Position numbers and translations under genes: made by a program
Part shown: one piece after another, positions 25,257 through 35,166 of the stretch
Layout: every line of letters starts with the position of its first letter
Position numbering within the stretch: the first letter of the stretch is position 1
The notes under the pieces: model-generated
The model's input: the letters and a program-made list of their open reading frames with translations, nothing else
Told to the model about the DNA's origin: nothing
Database searches by the model: none
Assembly (NCBI RefSeq): GCF_963666145.1
Contig: NZ_OY762614.1
Coordinates: 4,144,501-4,208,500, forward strand
Origin: an uncultured Desulfobacter sp.
GTDB lineage: Bacteria > Desulfobacterota > Desulfobacteria > Desulfobacterales > Desulfobacteraceae
Reading direction: 5' to 3'
DNA: 64,000 nt

Positions 25257-27097
25257 CCCAAAACAAGCGTGAAATAAGTAATAAAAAAGAAGATAAAGTC
25301 TCGAAACGCCTAACAATAAAGAGTATAATGAGTTTTCCACAACAAACTATACAAAGTTGAAAGGACGTTTCGAGTGAATAAGAATATCAGCAAAAAATTG
25401 GCAAAACGCAAGAAAAAAATCAGCAAAAAACTTAACAAAAGAAATTGGACGGAACAGCCGACTCCTATGTTAAAGGCGTCCAACATTCAATACGAGATTG
25501 ACGGTCGTCTCCAAGGGGTTGCTCACGGCGGCATAGGCCTGATTCATATGCTTGCAAAAAGGACTGGCCTCCTGAAAGAGATAGATAAAGAGCTCGAGTT
25601 GCTAAAACGCCATCTGCCATATCACGAATCAGATCATATCGCCAATATGGCATATAATATTCTTGCCGGCGGTACTTGCCTCCAGGATATTGAACTACTC
25701 AGAAATAATGAAGCCTGGCTTAATGCGCTGGATGCAAAACTTATCCCTGATCCCACTACGGCAGGAGATTTTTTACGCCGGTTTTCCCCGGAAGATATTG
25801 TGACTCTGATGGATATAAAAAATACCATCCGAAAAAAGATATGGGAAAAGCAGCCACAAAATTTCAAGAAAGCAGCCATTATTAATATCGACGGTACTAT
25901 CAGTGGGACAACCGGCGAGTGCAAACAGGGCATGGATATCTCTTACAAAGGGACGTGGGGATATGCTCCATTGGTCGTCTCTTTGGAAAAAACAAGGGAG
26001 CCTCTATACATTATCAACCGGTCAGGTAATGCTCCGTCCCACCTTGGTTCTGCGCAGTGGGTGGATAAGGCACTTGATTTGCTGGAAGGTACTTTCAAAA
26101 AATTATACGTTCGGGGTGATACTGATTTTAGTCTTACCACTAACTTTGATAAATGGGATCAGCGCTGTTCCTTTATATTTGGCATGGATGCCAGATCAAA
26201 TTTGGTCAAACAGGCCAATAATCTCTCGGAGTCTGACTGGATTGTATTTGAAAAACCGCCTCGGTCGATTAAAACAGTTCCCAGACAACGCCCGGAAAAT
26301 GTTAAACGTGAAGTGGTTAAAAAACGCAAATTTAAACGCTTGGAGACCGCATGTGAACATATAGCCGAATTTAAATATAAGCCGGGTAAATGTCGGAAGC
26401 CCTACCGGATGATCGTTCTGCGCAAAACGATCAACGAGTATAAAGGTGAACGTCTGCTGTTTGATGATGTTCGTTACTTTTTTTATATCACCAACGATTG
26501 GAAAAAATCGGCCGAGCAGTTGGTGGATTTTTACCGAAAACGGGCTGATCACGAGAATGATATTGACCAGTTGAAACATGGTGTACGTGCTATGGAGAAC
26601 CCGTCGGATTCTCTAAATGCCAACTGGGCCTATATGGTTATCGCCTCTTTGGCATGGGATCTGAAAGCCTGGTATGGGCTGCTGATGCCATATCGGGCAT
26701 TAGGTCTTTCAATAATCCGCATGGAATTCAAGCGGTTCATCCAGACATTTATAAACATCCCCTGTTTAATCTTGCGATCCGGCAGGGCCATAAAATATCG
26801 AATCATTGGTTATAATGATCGTCTTACAAGCATGTTCAAGTACTTTGACTTCATGAAGACCGTCCGGGTTACGTGATCTTTCTCCCACCGGATAGTTATT
26901 GCAAATGGTTTGCAATGGCGAGTCCTAAACCGGTAGCTTTTAAAAGGATTTAAAAAAAATGAACCACAACACAATCGGTATGACTCAAAAATATGGGGAG
27001 CAGTTCGTCTGCCTGATGACAATTGGCGATAAAAATCATAGCTCAAACGACCGATTGCTCATGAGTGTTGTATTTGGGAAAACACGCTTGTTTTGGG
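25257..27097. mobile_element. IS1380-family insertion sequence, complete
   Basis: An 1,841-base insertion with perfect 15-base inverted ends CCCAAAACAAGCGTG (25257-25271 and 27083-27097). It is flanked on both sides by CCTAAC (25251-25256 and 27098-27103), a target duplication one base or so longer than usual for the family. Removing the element and one duplicate restores the protease reading frame exactly. It carries one transposase gene. The perfect ends and intact gene point to a recent insertion. Confidence 0.92.
25374..26876 (+). CDS. IS1380-family transposase
   Basis: A 500-residue DDE transposase. Catalytic regions: first Asp in IINIDGTISGTTGECKQG, second in LYVRGDTDFSLTTNFDKW, and the third acidic position in the RADHENDIDQLKHGV helix that precedes the C-terminal region. 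Features of the family include the basic N-terminal tail (KKLAKRKKKISKKLNKRNW) and the QDIELLRNNEAWLNAL helix. The frame is complete and runs inside the perfect inverted repeats of the element. Confidence 0.93.
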   Translation: MNKNISKKLAKRKKKISKKLNKRNWTEQPTPMLKASNIQYEIDGRLQGVAHGGIGLIHMLAKRTGLLKEIDKELELLKRHLPYHESDHIANMAYNILAGGTCLQDIELLRNNEAWLNALDAKLIPDPTTAGDFLRRFSPEDIVTLMDIKNTIRKKIWEKQPQNFKKAAIINIDGTISGTTGECKQGMDISYKGTWGYAPLVVSLEKTREPLYIINRSGNAPSHLGSAQWVDKALDLLEGTFKKLYVRGDTDFSLTTNFDKWDQRCSFIFGMDARSNLVKQANNLSESDWIVFEKPPRSIKTVPRQRPENVKREVVKKRKFKRLETACEHIAEFKYKPGKCRKPYRMIVLRKTINEYKGERLLFDDVRYFFYITNDWKKSAEQLVDFYRKRADHENDIDQLKHGVRAMENPSDSLNANWAYMVIASLAWDLKAWYGLLMPYRALGLSIIRMEFKRFIQTFINIPCLILRSGRAIKYRIIGYNDRLTSMFKYFDFMKTVRVT

Positions 27098-29523
27098 CCT
27101 AACATGCTACCTGTAACAAATCCACCATTCCCAACATTGCAAAAATTAGGAGGAACAATGTTAGGATCAAGAGCACCTAATTGTGAAAGCACAGCTTCTG
27201 TAGCTTTACACACATTTAATTGCATGCCGTCTTGATATGAAACAAAAATTTGATTGATATCGGGGATTAAATCGCCATAACTAATAAGAAAAGATTTTGT
27301 TAATTCAGGATTGCGGGCTAAATATTGAGGTGCTAAATATTGCAAAAGAGCTGCAGCACCAGTAACCATTGGTGCAGAATAGCTAGTACCAGAATACGCT
27401 TTATATCTTGAATCATTTGAAGATACTTGGTCTTCTGGAAATTCTGGGCCATTAGGAATTGTTGGCCCATAAATTAGCTCACCAGGAGCCCATATGTCTA
27501 CAAAACTGCCGAAATTTGAAAAGCCGGCTTTTGCAGTACCAGATTTGTTGGAAGACCCAACCACAAGAACATTTCCAGGACGATCACCATCAAAACTAAC
27601 CGCACCCATAGGGCCATATTTCGATGCTTCCATATTCCAATTATCAGCACAAATAATAAATAGCTTCTCAGGATATCGAGTAAAGAATTTATAATACCAA
27701 TTTTTTACAGTTTGATTCCATAGCTCGTTATCTTTTATTAGGGTTCTAAAGCTCATATTTATAACGCTGACATTAGTTGTGGCAAGATACATTAATTGTT
27801 TGAATATTTTGCCAAGGTCAGGTGTGATTCCATGTCCATCGGAGATCGGAGCGGATATAATACCCAAATCTCCATTCGTCCCACCATAAGCAATTCCGGT
27901 TATGCTCTCGTTGCCTTTTCTATTGTTTGCAGCAATAATACCAGCCACCATCGTTCCATGATGAGTTATTTGGCTATCCAGAGGAGATCCCTGTTGATAT
28001 AAAATATTCACACCATTAAATTCGGTGTTATTATTATCGATGACTCCATCGATAATGCCGACAATTGGTTTTTTTACATCTTTCGGCTGTAGATTACTCA
28101 GCTTTATAAGTTCCCAAGCCTTTTCAGCTAAAATTAGGTCATAAGGTCTCCTACTTATACCTATAATGTCATGCTCGAAATTATCAAAATCAGAAGAAAA
28201 AGAAGATAACTCCCCTATGATATCGGGCAAAACGGAACTAATATTAGGGTCAGAAGCCAGAGTTTCCATAATCTGGATAATGTCTTCCTCTGATTTTACT
28301 GGGATGGAAAACATAAATAAATCGTTTCCTAAAAAACCAGAGACTGTAGCACCAACAGATGCTGCCAGAGAATCAACAATCGTACGTGATGTTCCGACAT
28401 TGACTTCCACCAAAAATCTGTCCAAAGCAAAAGATGTGCCCCCCGGGGTTTGCGCGAGTTCGACTATTGGCTGGTCGTTTAAAAAAACAAAACCATCCTC
28501 TCCCATAGCGGTTTGAATCAGATTTATATCCGCGTTAGAGACAAAATTATCCCCATTCACATCGGCGATGCCGCAGGTATCAATCGTCGTCGGGGTTTCC
28601 CCCATGCAGCCAGATACAATAGCGAGGTCGTCACCATCCACCTTGCCCTCATTGGACAGATCCGGATCAGGAGCAGAATGGAACAAGGCATATCCCATTA
28701 TTTCCAGGTCGCCCTCATCAACGATACCAGTGCCGTTCAAATCAGTCCGCGAGCACATCGGGTACTGGGCCACACTCACCCCGTAGCAGTATTCAATGAT
28801 ATCTTGATCAAGCGAAGAAATTTCATTGTCAAAATTCACGTCAACATCCCCGGTTACCGTGTTGACGCTGATCGTATCGGGGTCGCTGTTTTCTACACCG
28901 TCGTTCACCGTCAGTTGAATGACATACCGACCCGGGATATCGGCCACAAAGGTGGGGTTCTCGGCTGACGGGTCGTCAAAATCGGCTGCACTGTTCAAAG
29001 GCTTCGATTGAAATACCCAGTTAAAATTCAAGTTTGGGCTTTCTGCATCCTCAGATCCGCTTCCGTCCAATTGCACGATAGTCCCGAGTTGCACCAATTG
29101 ATTCTTACCTGAAGATGCAAAAGGTCTTGTGTTGGGAACCTCATCTCCCGTAAATATAAAAGTAATCGCATCGGAGTCAAACGGATAGCGCCGATCCTGG
29201 CGGAATCTAAACGTATCAGTAGAAGATAAATCAGTAGAGGCATTAACCGAGCCGATATCAATGACATCTTTTATAATTGTGGTATGTGGGCTTGAACTTG
29301 AAACGTTTATCAAGACATTCTCATAGTTAATGGGCGCGGTATTAGATATATCAACTGAATAGGTGAACTCATATACAGTACGTCCAACTCTTTGCTTAGA
29401 TAGTTTAGTGTAATTTTCGACACTTAAGTCAGTTTCTATATCAGCCCATGCTGGCCCTGGACAGAACATAAGTATTGTAATAGCAATGTGGATTGATAAA
29501 AAACGCAATAAATTTTTAAACAT
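27098..29523 (-). pseudogene. secreted subtilisin-like (S8) protease, N-terminal part, IS-interrupted
   Basis: The first ~809 codons of an extracellular S8 serine protease (a further 17 read-through codons to 27043 are IS sequence). A signal peptide (residues 1-27, ending AWA) leads to a beta-rich region and a PKD-like domain (about 135-220, with LDGSGSEDAE). Dockerin/EF-hand-like calcium repeats follow (DVNFDNEISSLDQDI, RTDLNGTGIVDEGDLEI, DVNGDNFVSNADI). The catalytic triad is Asp492 in GIIDGVID, His522 in THHGTMVAGI and Ser714 in YSGTSYSAPM. The original protein was about 1,012 residues. The protease core is upstream of the insertion, so a truncated active enzyme is possible. Confidence 0.9.
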
Positions 29524-29568
29524 GTTTCCCCCCGCTTAATGGTAAAATAAACACAATAAGAACTTAGT

Positions 29569-30120
29569 TTAATCTTTCAGTCGATTCCGGCACGAGCGTC
29601 CTAAACCTGCTATTGTCATCAATCCAGAAATCATAAAGTAAATACCGGCAGGTAACGGAACTGCTGTCAGGGTTGTTGAGCCGTCGTCTAAAACCATAAA
29701 ACTATCTGGATCGATGAATTCATAAGCCTGCGTCCCAGGGATACCTGAACCTATCCAGTCAAAACTAACACCAAAGCCAGATACAACCTCTCCTAAAACT
29801 AATGGCATCCCCAAGGCTAAAGCATCAAACATCCCATCTTCTTCTAAGTCAACGTCGGGTTGAATGAGTATTGGGTCCCAGGATGATGGTGTGGATGTGA
29901 TCTCCAGATTTTCATAGCTTTCGAAATCAAAAAAAATGGAAAATTCTTCAATATCAAAATCGTAATTATCGTTGCTTACAGTGTAAAGATATTCGTATCT
30001 CCCACCACCTAAGTCATTCAATGAGTAGTCAATTGCTGCATGAACCGATAAAGGTAAAAATAAAAGAAACATGGTGCTTAAAAAAACGCCCAACAATCTA
30101 ATCTTACAAATGAAAAACAT
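29569..30120 (-). CDS. VPLPA-CTERM (exosortase-sorted) surface protein
   Basis: A 183-residue secreted protein. The signal peptide covers roughly residues 1-28 (ending VHA). The mature part is a small beta-sandwich-like domain (LGGGRYEYLYTVSNDN ... VSGFGVSFDW). The C-terminus is the VPLPA-CTERM sorting signal: VPLPAGIYFMISGLM, a membrane span, then basic CRNRLKD. An exosortase would cleave and attach it outside the cell. It is transcribed with the protease gene 45 bases downstream. No exosortase gene is in this window. Confidence 0.85.
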   Translation of the reverse strand: MFFICKIRLLGVFLSTMFLLFLPLSVHAAIDYSLNDLGGGRYEYLYTVSNDNYDFDIEEFSIFFDFESYENLEITSTPSSWDPILIQPDVDLEEDGMFDALALGMPLVLGEVVSGFGVSFDWIGSGIPGTQAYEFIDPDSFMVLDDGSTTLTAVPLPAGIYFMISGLMTIAGLGRSCRNRLKD

Positions 30121-31311
30121 CTTTTTCTCCTTTTGGCTAATCGAAGTATAATAAATAAAAATAGGTGTGTTTAAGTCAGCGAGTCGACTGTCTTCATTGA
30201 CAAAAATAATTGAAGATCAAAACTTTTCCTACTTGCCTGAGACAAGCATTGCTTTTCAAACACTTCTCGAAAATATGCAATATTTATTCCCTAATTCTCA
30301 AAGCACATTTACCTAAGGCTTTAACCTATTTAAATCTTATATTCTTTTTGAATGTTAAAATCGTATTAATGATAGAACGTTTGATAAACTCCCGTTCGAC
30401 AGTCGTAGGTATACGAAAAGGCAAAGACCTTGTCTATCAAGGGATACGGCGATTATCAAAAATGGCGTAGTGCCTACAAAATTTGGGGCAATCTGAAGGG
30501 GGTAGAAACTCTACATATTGGTTATTTTTAATATTTCTAACATGTTACTGTAAATCCCATCTATTTTTTGTGTGTAGTATACGCAAATCTTTATGCAAAA
30601 ATTCTACTCCGAAAAAATGATCCCGTTGATACCTGAGCAGCTACTGGCTTGCGATCATTATCTTCATTTTTTGTTCCCTTGTCTGTTTTTGTAAGTATGG
30701 GGAACTTGAAGATTATTAAGGCAAACATGGCAAGCCGCCAAGGAAAACGGATGACATCGGTCAGGGAATAGCCCGTTTCAAGGTGTCGGGCACCGTGGGC
30801 TAACTGAACGTAGCCGATTTCACACCCATCCTTGTTCTTGCTTTTTTATCGTGCGTACATACATGCCCACCTAAAAAGCATGTATTAGCTAATATGTTAA
30901 TAATAAACTCTATATTCGTGTGCCTACAGATTTTGGCGCCGAAACCAATATTTTTTTGAAATTATTAGGGATTTCTTCACAAGAAGGGACCAAATGATCC
31001 TACAACTGGCGAACATGAGATAAACATAAGATTACTTTCTCCGATTGATAAATCAGAGTGATATTATAGGAAAAAATTGTTTTATTTTAAGAAGTATTTT
31101 TCCTATTCGGCGATTTTAATTTTAATCGACTGTTTTTAGTCAAAATTGTTCTCATAAAAATGGCTATAAATAGTTTGAAAATTAATGAAATCTTGAAAAT
31201 AGCCACACAACAGAGGAGAACTTTGTGTCTATAAGTTTTGACTGAGATGCTTATCAATTAAGGCGTTTACTACTTATGTTATTGGAGATGCCACTTGAAA
31301 TTTTATTAATT
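30121..31311. other. long intergenic with a transposase relic
   Basis: About 1,190 bases between the VPLPA gene and hipA. It holds the decayed IS1634-type start at 30617-30864 and otherwise AT-rich sequence with no convincing gene. A plus-strand open frame of 86 codons from 30210 has low-complexity composition and is not supported. Confidence 0.5.
30617..30864 (-). pseudogene. IS1634-family transposase, N-terminal relic
   Basis: Starting at an ATG (30862-30864), the minus strand reads MYVRTIKKQEQGW, then one base out of frame NKDGCEIGYVQLAHGARHLE. Together they match the start of IS1634-type transposases (MYVRTIKxKNKDG...YVQLAHN). The frame continues to about 30617 without further similarity I can recognise. 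A single-base change breaks it near the beginning and the rest of the gene is missing. Confidence 0.65.
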
Positions 31312-32640
31312 TTAAGCAGATCCATCCTTTTTATTGTTAATCAACCGTTCCCTTGCCTGGTGCATTCCAGAAAAAATTGCTGCTGAGATCTGTCCGGGAA
31401 AACCCGGGGGGAGGGTAGCACCTACCTGATCGATGCACCCTTGTGCCATATCGCAACATTTTTCAATAATTTGCTTCATCTCATCTTCCGGGTACCTGCA
31501 TTTTTTTGCAGTATTTAACCAATGTCTTCTGGTTATGCTGTTCCATCTGTAATGACGGTTTTTCCCTGACACGGCCATGGCCATCTTAACCTTGTGCATG
31601 GAAATCTGGCCAGCCCTGGCCAAAGGATAGATTGAAATTACATCGTAAAATGGGGTCAGGTGAAACCGGCTGCCGGGACGAAGAAAAATGCTGAAATTCT
31701 TGGCGTGACCGTCAATGGCCCCCAACATCCAGAAAAGCAGTTGGGCCGTCATGAATAAGGTCCGGTCCTCATGAGCCTTGTCTGACCCCAGAAGCAGATC
31801 CATGATCGTGGTCATGCCTGGTCCCCCGTCCGCCTCATATTTCAGGGCCGAAGGGATGCCCGTGGCTTGGCAGATATCTTCCTGGGGCAGTCGGATCAGC
31901 CAGGTGCTGTCAGCGGACCAGCGTCGATCAAATCGCTCCACCACCAGCACCTTCTGGCTGCCGAAGTTTGCTATCTGGGTGTCAGCCGCCGCCATGCCAA
32001 AGGCTCCCAACAGCTTTTGGCAGAGCCATTCGTTTTCCACACTGCCTGACAAATCTAAGCCGGTTTGGCCCAGTCGCCCCATCGGCAGCTTGAAAATATG
32101 ACTGGTCGGCGTAGCTCCGGAAGGGCGGTACCAGTCGTTCTGCATCCTGAGGAATGCAGTTTTTTCCTGGGCACCGGCAACGGAAAGCCTGAAATCGGCA
32201 TCAATGTCCACCCCCAGGGGCATGGCGGCATAGGACTTGAGAATAGCCTCTATCTGCGCCTCATCTACCCGATCTACGGTGACCATTTTGACATTTGGTG
32301 TTTCTCCTTCGGGAACAAGTTGCACCGCTCCCACACAATCCCTGCCGATGTGGGAGAGTAGGTCAAAGGCCCGGGTGGACGAAGCCCCGACCCTAGCCTG
32401 CAGCCTGTTGCGCAATGTCATGTTGTCAGGCAGCAGGTTGTCAAAATAATTTTCAACCCGGTCACCAGAATAAACCTGGGTTGTAAGAGGAAGAGACAGG
32501 GACAAGGGTCGTCTATTGCGGTCTGAAAGCCAATCCTCGTCATAACCAAAAGAGATAATCCCTTTGGCACTGCGGTTCAGCCGGCCCACAGGAATACCGT
32601 TCATAAGGACGGTAAGATTTTTTGCCTTTCCCATCACCAT
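31312..32640 (-). CDS. hipA: HipA-family toxin kinase
   Basis: A 442-residue Ser/Thr kinase toxin whose E. coli relative phosphorylates glutamyl-tRNA synthetase and triggers persistence. HipA_N domain: residues about 1-105. The activation/P-loop stretch SVAGAQEKTA is at 153-162. The catalytic loop IDGHAKNFS contains Asp310 and Asn315, and the metal-binding Asp of FYDVISIYP is 333; these align almost exactly with HipA D309, N314 and D332. It overlaps hipB by 7 bases. No defects seen. Confidence 0.93.
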   Translation of the reverse strand: MVMGKAKNLTVLMNGIPVGRLNRSAKGIISFGYDEDWLSDRNRRPLSLSLPLTTQVYSGDRVENYFDNLLPDNMTLRNRLQARVGASSTRAFDLLSHIGRDCVGAVQLVPEGETPNVKMVTVDRVDEAQIEAILKSYAAMPLGVDIDADFRLSVAGAQEKTAFLRMQNDWYRPSGATPTSHIFKLPMGRLGQTGLDLSGSVENEWLCQKLLGAFGMAAADTQIANFGSQKVLVVERFDRRWSADSTWLIRLPQEDICQATGIPSALKYEADGGPGMTTIMDLLLGSDKAHEDRTLFMTAQLLFWMLGAIDGHAKNFSIFLRPGSRFHLTPFYDVISIYPLARAGQISMHKVKMAMAVSGKNRHYRWNSITRRHWLNTAKKCRYPEDEMKQIIEKCCDMAQGCIDQVGATLPPGFPGQISAAIFSGMHQARERLINNKKDGSA

Positions 32641-32906
32641 TCATCCTTATTATATTCCTGGTTCCCCTGGACTGGAGTCGTTCCATCAATGGCCTTGGGC
32701 TCAAGGGCCATACCCACGCCCAAGGCGGAAAGCAGTCTGAACAGGCTGGCCACCCGGATATTAGGATTGCCGTTTTCCATTAGGGATATCCGTTTTTGAT
32801 CAAGCCCCACCCGTTTACCCAAGGCTGTCTGGGTCATCCCTTTTTGCTTCCTCAATTCTCTAAGTGTTGCCCCAAGATCTCTGGGGGAGACCATGATCTG
32901 ATGCAT
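32634..32906 (-). CDS. hipB: HipB-family antitoxin
   Basis: A 90-residue XRE-type repressor and antitoxin. I use the ATG at 32906 (MHQIMVSPRDLG), which has GGAGG in front, not the longer frame to 32948. The helix-turn-helix is MTQTALGKRVGLDQKRISLM followed by the ENGNPNIRVASLFRLLSAL helix. It precedes hipA with a 7-base overlap. The Pro/Gln-rich tail is the usual flexible C-terminus. Confidence 0.9.
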   Translation of the reverse strand: MHQIMVSPRDLGATLRELRKQKGMTQTALGKRVGLDQKRISLMENGNPNIRVASLFRLLSALGVGMALEPKAIDGTTPVQGNQEYNKDEW

Positions 32907-32957
32907 CGTGTCCTCCAAAAAAATATGTCGATAACGGTATAATATCAAATTATGTTT

Positions 32958-32988
32958 AAAACGCCATATTTTTATTTTATGCCGTTTT
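32958..32988. promoter_or_regulatory. putative HipB operator
   Basis: AAACGCCATA (32958-32967) and TATGCCGTTT (32979-32988) are complementary at 9 of 10 positions, about 50 bases upstream of the hipB start. HipB is known to bind symmetric sites over its own promoter; this repeat is the best candidate. Inference. Confidence 0.45.
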
Positions 32989-33065
32989 CGCTATATAAAC
33001 CCCGTGGAAAAAATAATTGTCGTTGATCAGAAGAATTTCTATCGTTCAAATTAAGAAGTTTCTCC

Positions 33066-33110
33066 TTTGATGGTTTCCCAACTTTTACTGAAAAGTTGGG
33101 GAGCATCAAA
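33066..33110. repeat. compound palindrome, CCCAACTTTT arm
   Basis: TTTGATG ... CCCAACTTTT-ACTG-AAAAGTTGGG ... CATCAAA: the inner 10-base arms (33077-33086, 33091-33100) are perfect, and the outer 7-mers (33066-33072, 33104-33110) also pair. The inner arms recur, slightly altered, at 33187-33221 just before the recombinase gene. Confidence 0.65.
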
Positions 33111-33186
33111 ATCACTCCAAAGGCTCATCAATAAAAGCGTTGGGACTTTTTTTTAAAATTTGGACTTGCTTTTTCAAAAAGCACCT

Positions 33187-33221
33187 CCTAACTTTTATTC
33201 ATATTTTTATTAAAAGTTGGG
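33187..33221. repeat. second CCTAACTTTT / AAAAGTTGGG inverted pair
   Basis: CCTAACTTTT (33187-33196) and AAAAGTTGGG (33212-33221), 15 bases apart, repeat the arms of the palindrome at 33077-33100. The pair overlaps the leader of the FimB-like recombinase gene (ATG at 33235), leaving the two palindromes about 86 bases apart. Confidence 0.6.
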
Positions 33222-33234
33222 AATTCTTGAAGAC

Positions 33235-33828
33235 ATGAAAAATTTGAATCATCCTAAGAAAGGAAGCCATATTTCTGTTGAACCGATCCGGAGGCAAAAA
33301 GACATCAAACTCATAAAAAAAATTTTACAGGATTCGCCTCGGAACCTCTGTTTGTTCATTTTGGGAATTAATACCAATCTGCGGGCTTCAGATTTGCTGA
33401 AAATCAAAGTTGAACAAGTGCGGCACCTTCAGCCCGGGGAAGAAATCACCTTGAAGGAAAAAAAAACGCAGAAACAACGACGGATCAATTTAAATCGGGT
33501 TTGCATTGAAGCAATTCAAAATCTGCTTAAATCCATTAAATATGAAGATGATGATTTTCTTTTTCTGAGCAACCGAAAGGACAAAAATGCCCTGACGGTT
33601 TCCAGCCTAAGCACTTTGGTAAAAAAATGGTGTAAGGATATCAACCTGAAAGGGAACTACGCCAGCCACACTCTAAGAAAAACCTGGGGATATCATCAAC
33701 GAGTCACCTTCGGTGTTGGGATTCCAGAATTAATGGTTTGTTTCAATCACACCAGTCAAAAACAGACCTTGGATTATCTTTGCGTCCAGCCTGAAGAAAT
33801 TAAGAGCGTTTATCAAAATGAGCTTTAA
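33235..33828 (+). CDS. small FimB-like tyrosine recombinase
   Basis: A ~197-residue tyrosine recombinase without the usual N-terminal arm-binding domain, the size of the FimB/FimE inversion enzymes. Catalytic residues: Arg in LRASDLLKI, the HTLRKTWGY box (His and Arg), His in CFNHTSQKQ, and Tyr in TLDYLCV. The start is the ATG at 33235; the upstream in-frame TTG is within the inverted repeat. It lies right behind two matching palindromes (33066-33221), which are candidate recombination sites. No fimbrial genes follow in the window. Confidence 0.85.
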   Translation: MKNLNHPKKGSHISVEPIRRQKDIKLIKKILQDSPRNLCLFILGINTNLRASDLLKIKVEQVRHLQPGEEITLKEKKTQKQRRINLNRVCIEAIQNLLKSIKYEDDDFLFLSNRKDKNALTVSSLSTLVKKWCKDINLKGNYASHTLRKTWGYHQRVTFGVGIPELMVCFNHTSQKQTLDYLCVQPEEIKSVYQNEL

Positions 33829-34008
33829 AAAAATTTCACATCAAACATTTCGACCTGATCTACCGGATTTACATGCCAGCCCTCCAATAACAAAAGAAGT
33901 TAACGCCATGACTGACGAGGGTTACACAGCGCATAGATAGACACAATCAGCGGTTCTTATGCCCCAGAAAATAGAGGATTAAACAGGGTATTGACAACCA
34001 TTTTTCAG

Positions 34009-34617
34009 TTAGCCTAAAAACCCTGGAATCATGAAGGCAAATAGCGCAATTCCAGACACAAAAGCTCCTAATAGTGCCCTCAAAAGCCAATGTAATTTTG
34101 TAATATTAATTAAAAAAGCCGATTTGTTTTGCCGAGAGTTTTGAATTAGAAAACTTAAATACCATATGACCAAGTTGTACACAAAAGACAAGGGAAGTAA
34201 AAATACTGAAGTAACCCCAAAAAGTCCCTTTTGCCACCATTCCAATTGAGCAAAAGGAAGTAAAAACCATTGACCAACTAACAACCCAAAACTCAGACAT
34301 CCTATGGCATATGCGTTTGATAATATTTTATGAGCAATTACAGAAGGAGTTGAAAATGGTGAAAAAATAACTGCAATACCAAATGCAAAGATGCCAAAAC
34401 CACCAATAGCATTCCAAAGGTTTGGTCCTATGCCTTCTTTTATAGCATTGTTATAAAATTCTACATCTGGATAATAGCTATTTGTCCAGAAAACGAATAT
34501 GAATGCAGGGATACTCCATGCGAGAAATACCATTATTGCTTCCCAAATTTGTTTTTTTGGAATAAAATTGTTTAGTTCAAGTGCATCACGAAGTCTTTCA
34601 AATAAAAAGTTTTTCAT
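34009..34617 (-). CDS. hypothetical multi-span membrane protein
   Basis: A 202-residue protein with about five hydrophobic segments (roughly 27-45, 70-90, 103-120, 130-155, 178-200) and no signal peptide. No catalytic motif or family recognised. Convincing composition for a real inner-membrane protein (for example WNAIGGFGIFAFGIAVIFSP and WYLSFLIQNSRQNK). It is not obviously co-transcribed with a neighbour. Confidence 0.6.
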   Translation of the reverse strand: MKNFLFERLRDALELNNFIPKKQIWEAIMVFLAWSIPAFIFVFWTNSYYPDVEFYNNAIKEGIGPNLWNAIGGFGIFAFGIAVIFSPFSTPSVIAHKILSNAYAIGCLSFGLLVGQWFLLPFAQLEWWQKGLFGVTSVFLLPLSFVYNLVIWYLSFLIQNSRQNKSAFLINITKLHWLLRALLGAFVSGIALFAFMIPGFLG

Positions 34618-34810
34618 ATTTAATCCTCAAACGCTTTAATTTAGTGGGGGAGGTACGCGATCCGCTGGGATGATGTATTAGATTTTAACTGGCTTAAGGT
34701 AAAATCAATATTCCACTCGAGTAAGAATTACTTTGTTGATCAAGTTGCTCTGTAATTACTGTTTATCATTCATACCTGGTACATGCAGTTGTTTGGCTAA
34801 CCACGGGTGT

Positions 34811-34894
34811 TAGCCTTCATTTTTGCGAAAAAAAAAGACAAACACCAAATACTGTGGTTTGAAAAATTTGGTCAATAGCGACAGATCATAGACA
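34811..34894. repeat. dispersed ~84-base repeat, copy A
   Basis: The segment reads TTAGCC...CATTTTT...CAAATACTGTGGTTT...GTCAATAGCGACAG, ATCATAGACA and aligns along its length with 43224-43306 (TTAGCC...CATTTTTTC...AGATATTGTGGTT... ACCATTAGCGACAG, GTCATAGACA). A shorter piece with TAGACATAGGTGTC recurs at about 35700 and 43301. No coding capacity; a mobile or repeated non-coding element. Confidence 0.55.
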
Positions 34895-35007
34895 GAATGC
34901 GCGCCTTGTTCAGGATTCAACCGGAGACTGATCAACGACAAATAAAGAAATCACATCAGGAGTGGGGTCTGAAAAAAATTCCGATACGATTTTTCACTTA
35001 TGTACAA

Positions 35008-35032
35008 TTAAAAAAGCCCCCCTATAGGGGGC
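35008..35032 (-). terminator. intrinsic terminator of the lipoprotein gene
   Basis: A near-perfect GC palindrome, GCCCCCCTATAGGGGGC (35016-35032), preceded on the plus strand by a run of A. Read on the minus strand it is a stem followed by T's, 135-160 bases downstream of the lipoprotein stop. Confidence 0.7.
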
Positions 35033-35166
35033 GGTATTCCTACAGAGAGGCTTAACTGTCATGAAAAAAAAGGGTTTGTACATTTTGTAGCAACCGGGCT
35101 AAAACCAGCCGGTGGTTCTATTGGGCCTGATTTTCAGTTGTCAGCTGATATAGATAAAACAAATTT

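Larger units (their letters stand above)
34618..35166. other. intergenic with a dispersed repeat
   Basis: About 550 bases between the membrane protein and lipoprotein genes. It holds copy A of the dispersed repeat (34811-34894) and the terminator at 35008-35032. No gene recognised. Confidence 0.5.

Noticed and set aside
30210..30470. 86-codon plus-strand frame
   Set aside because: Low-complexity composition, no ribosome site, no recognisable motif.
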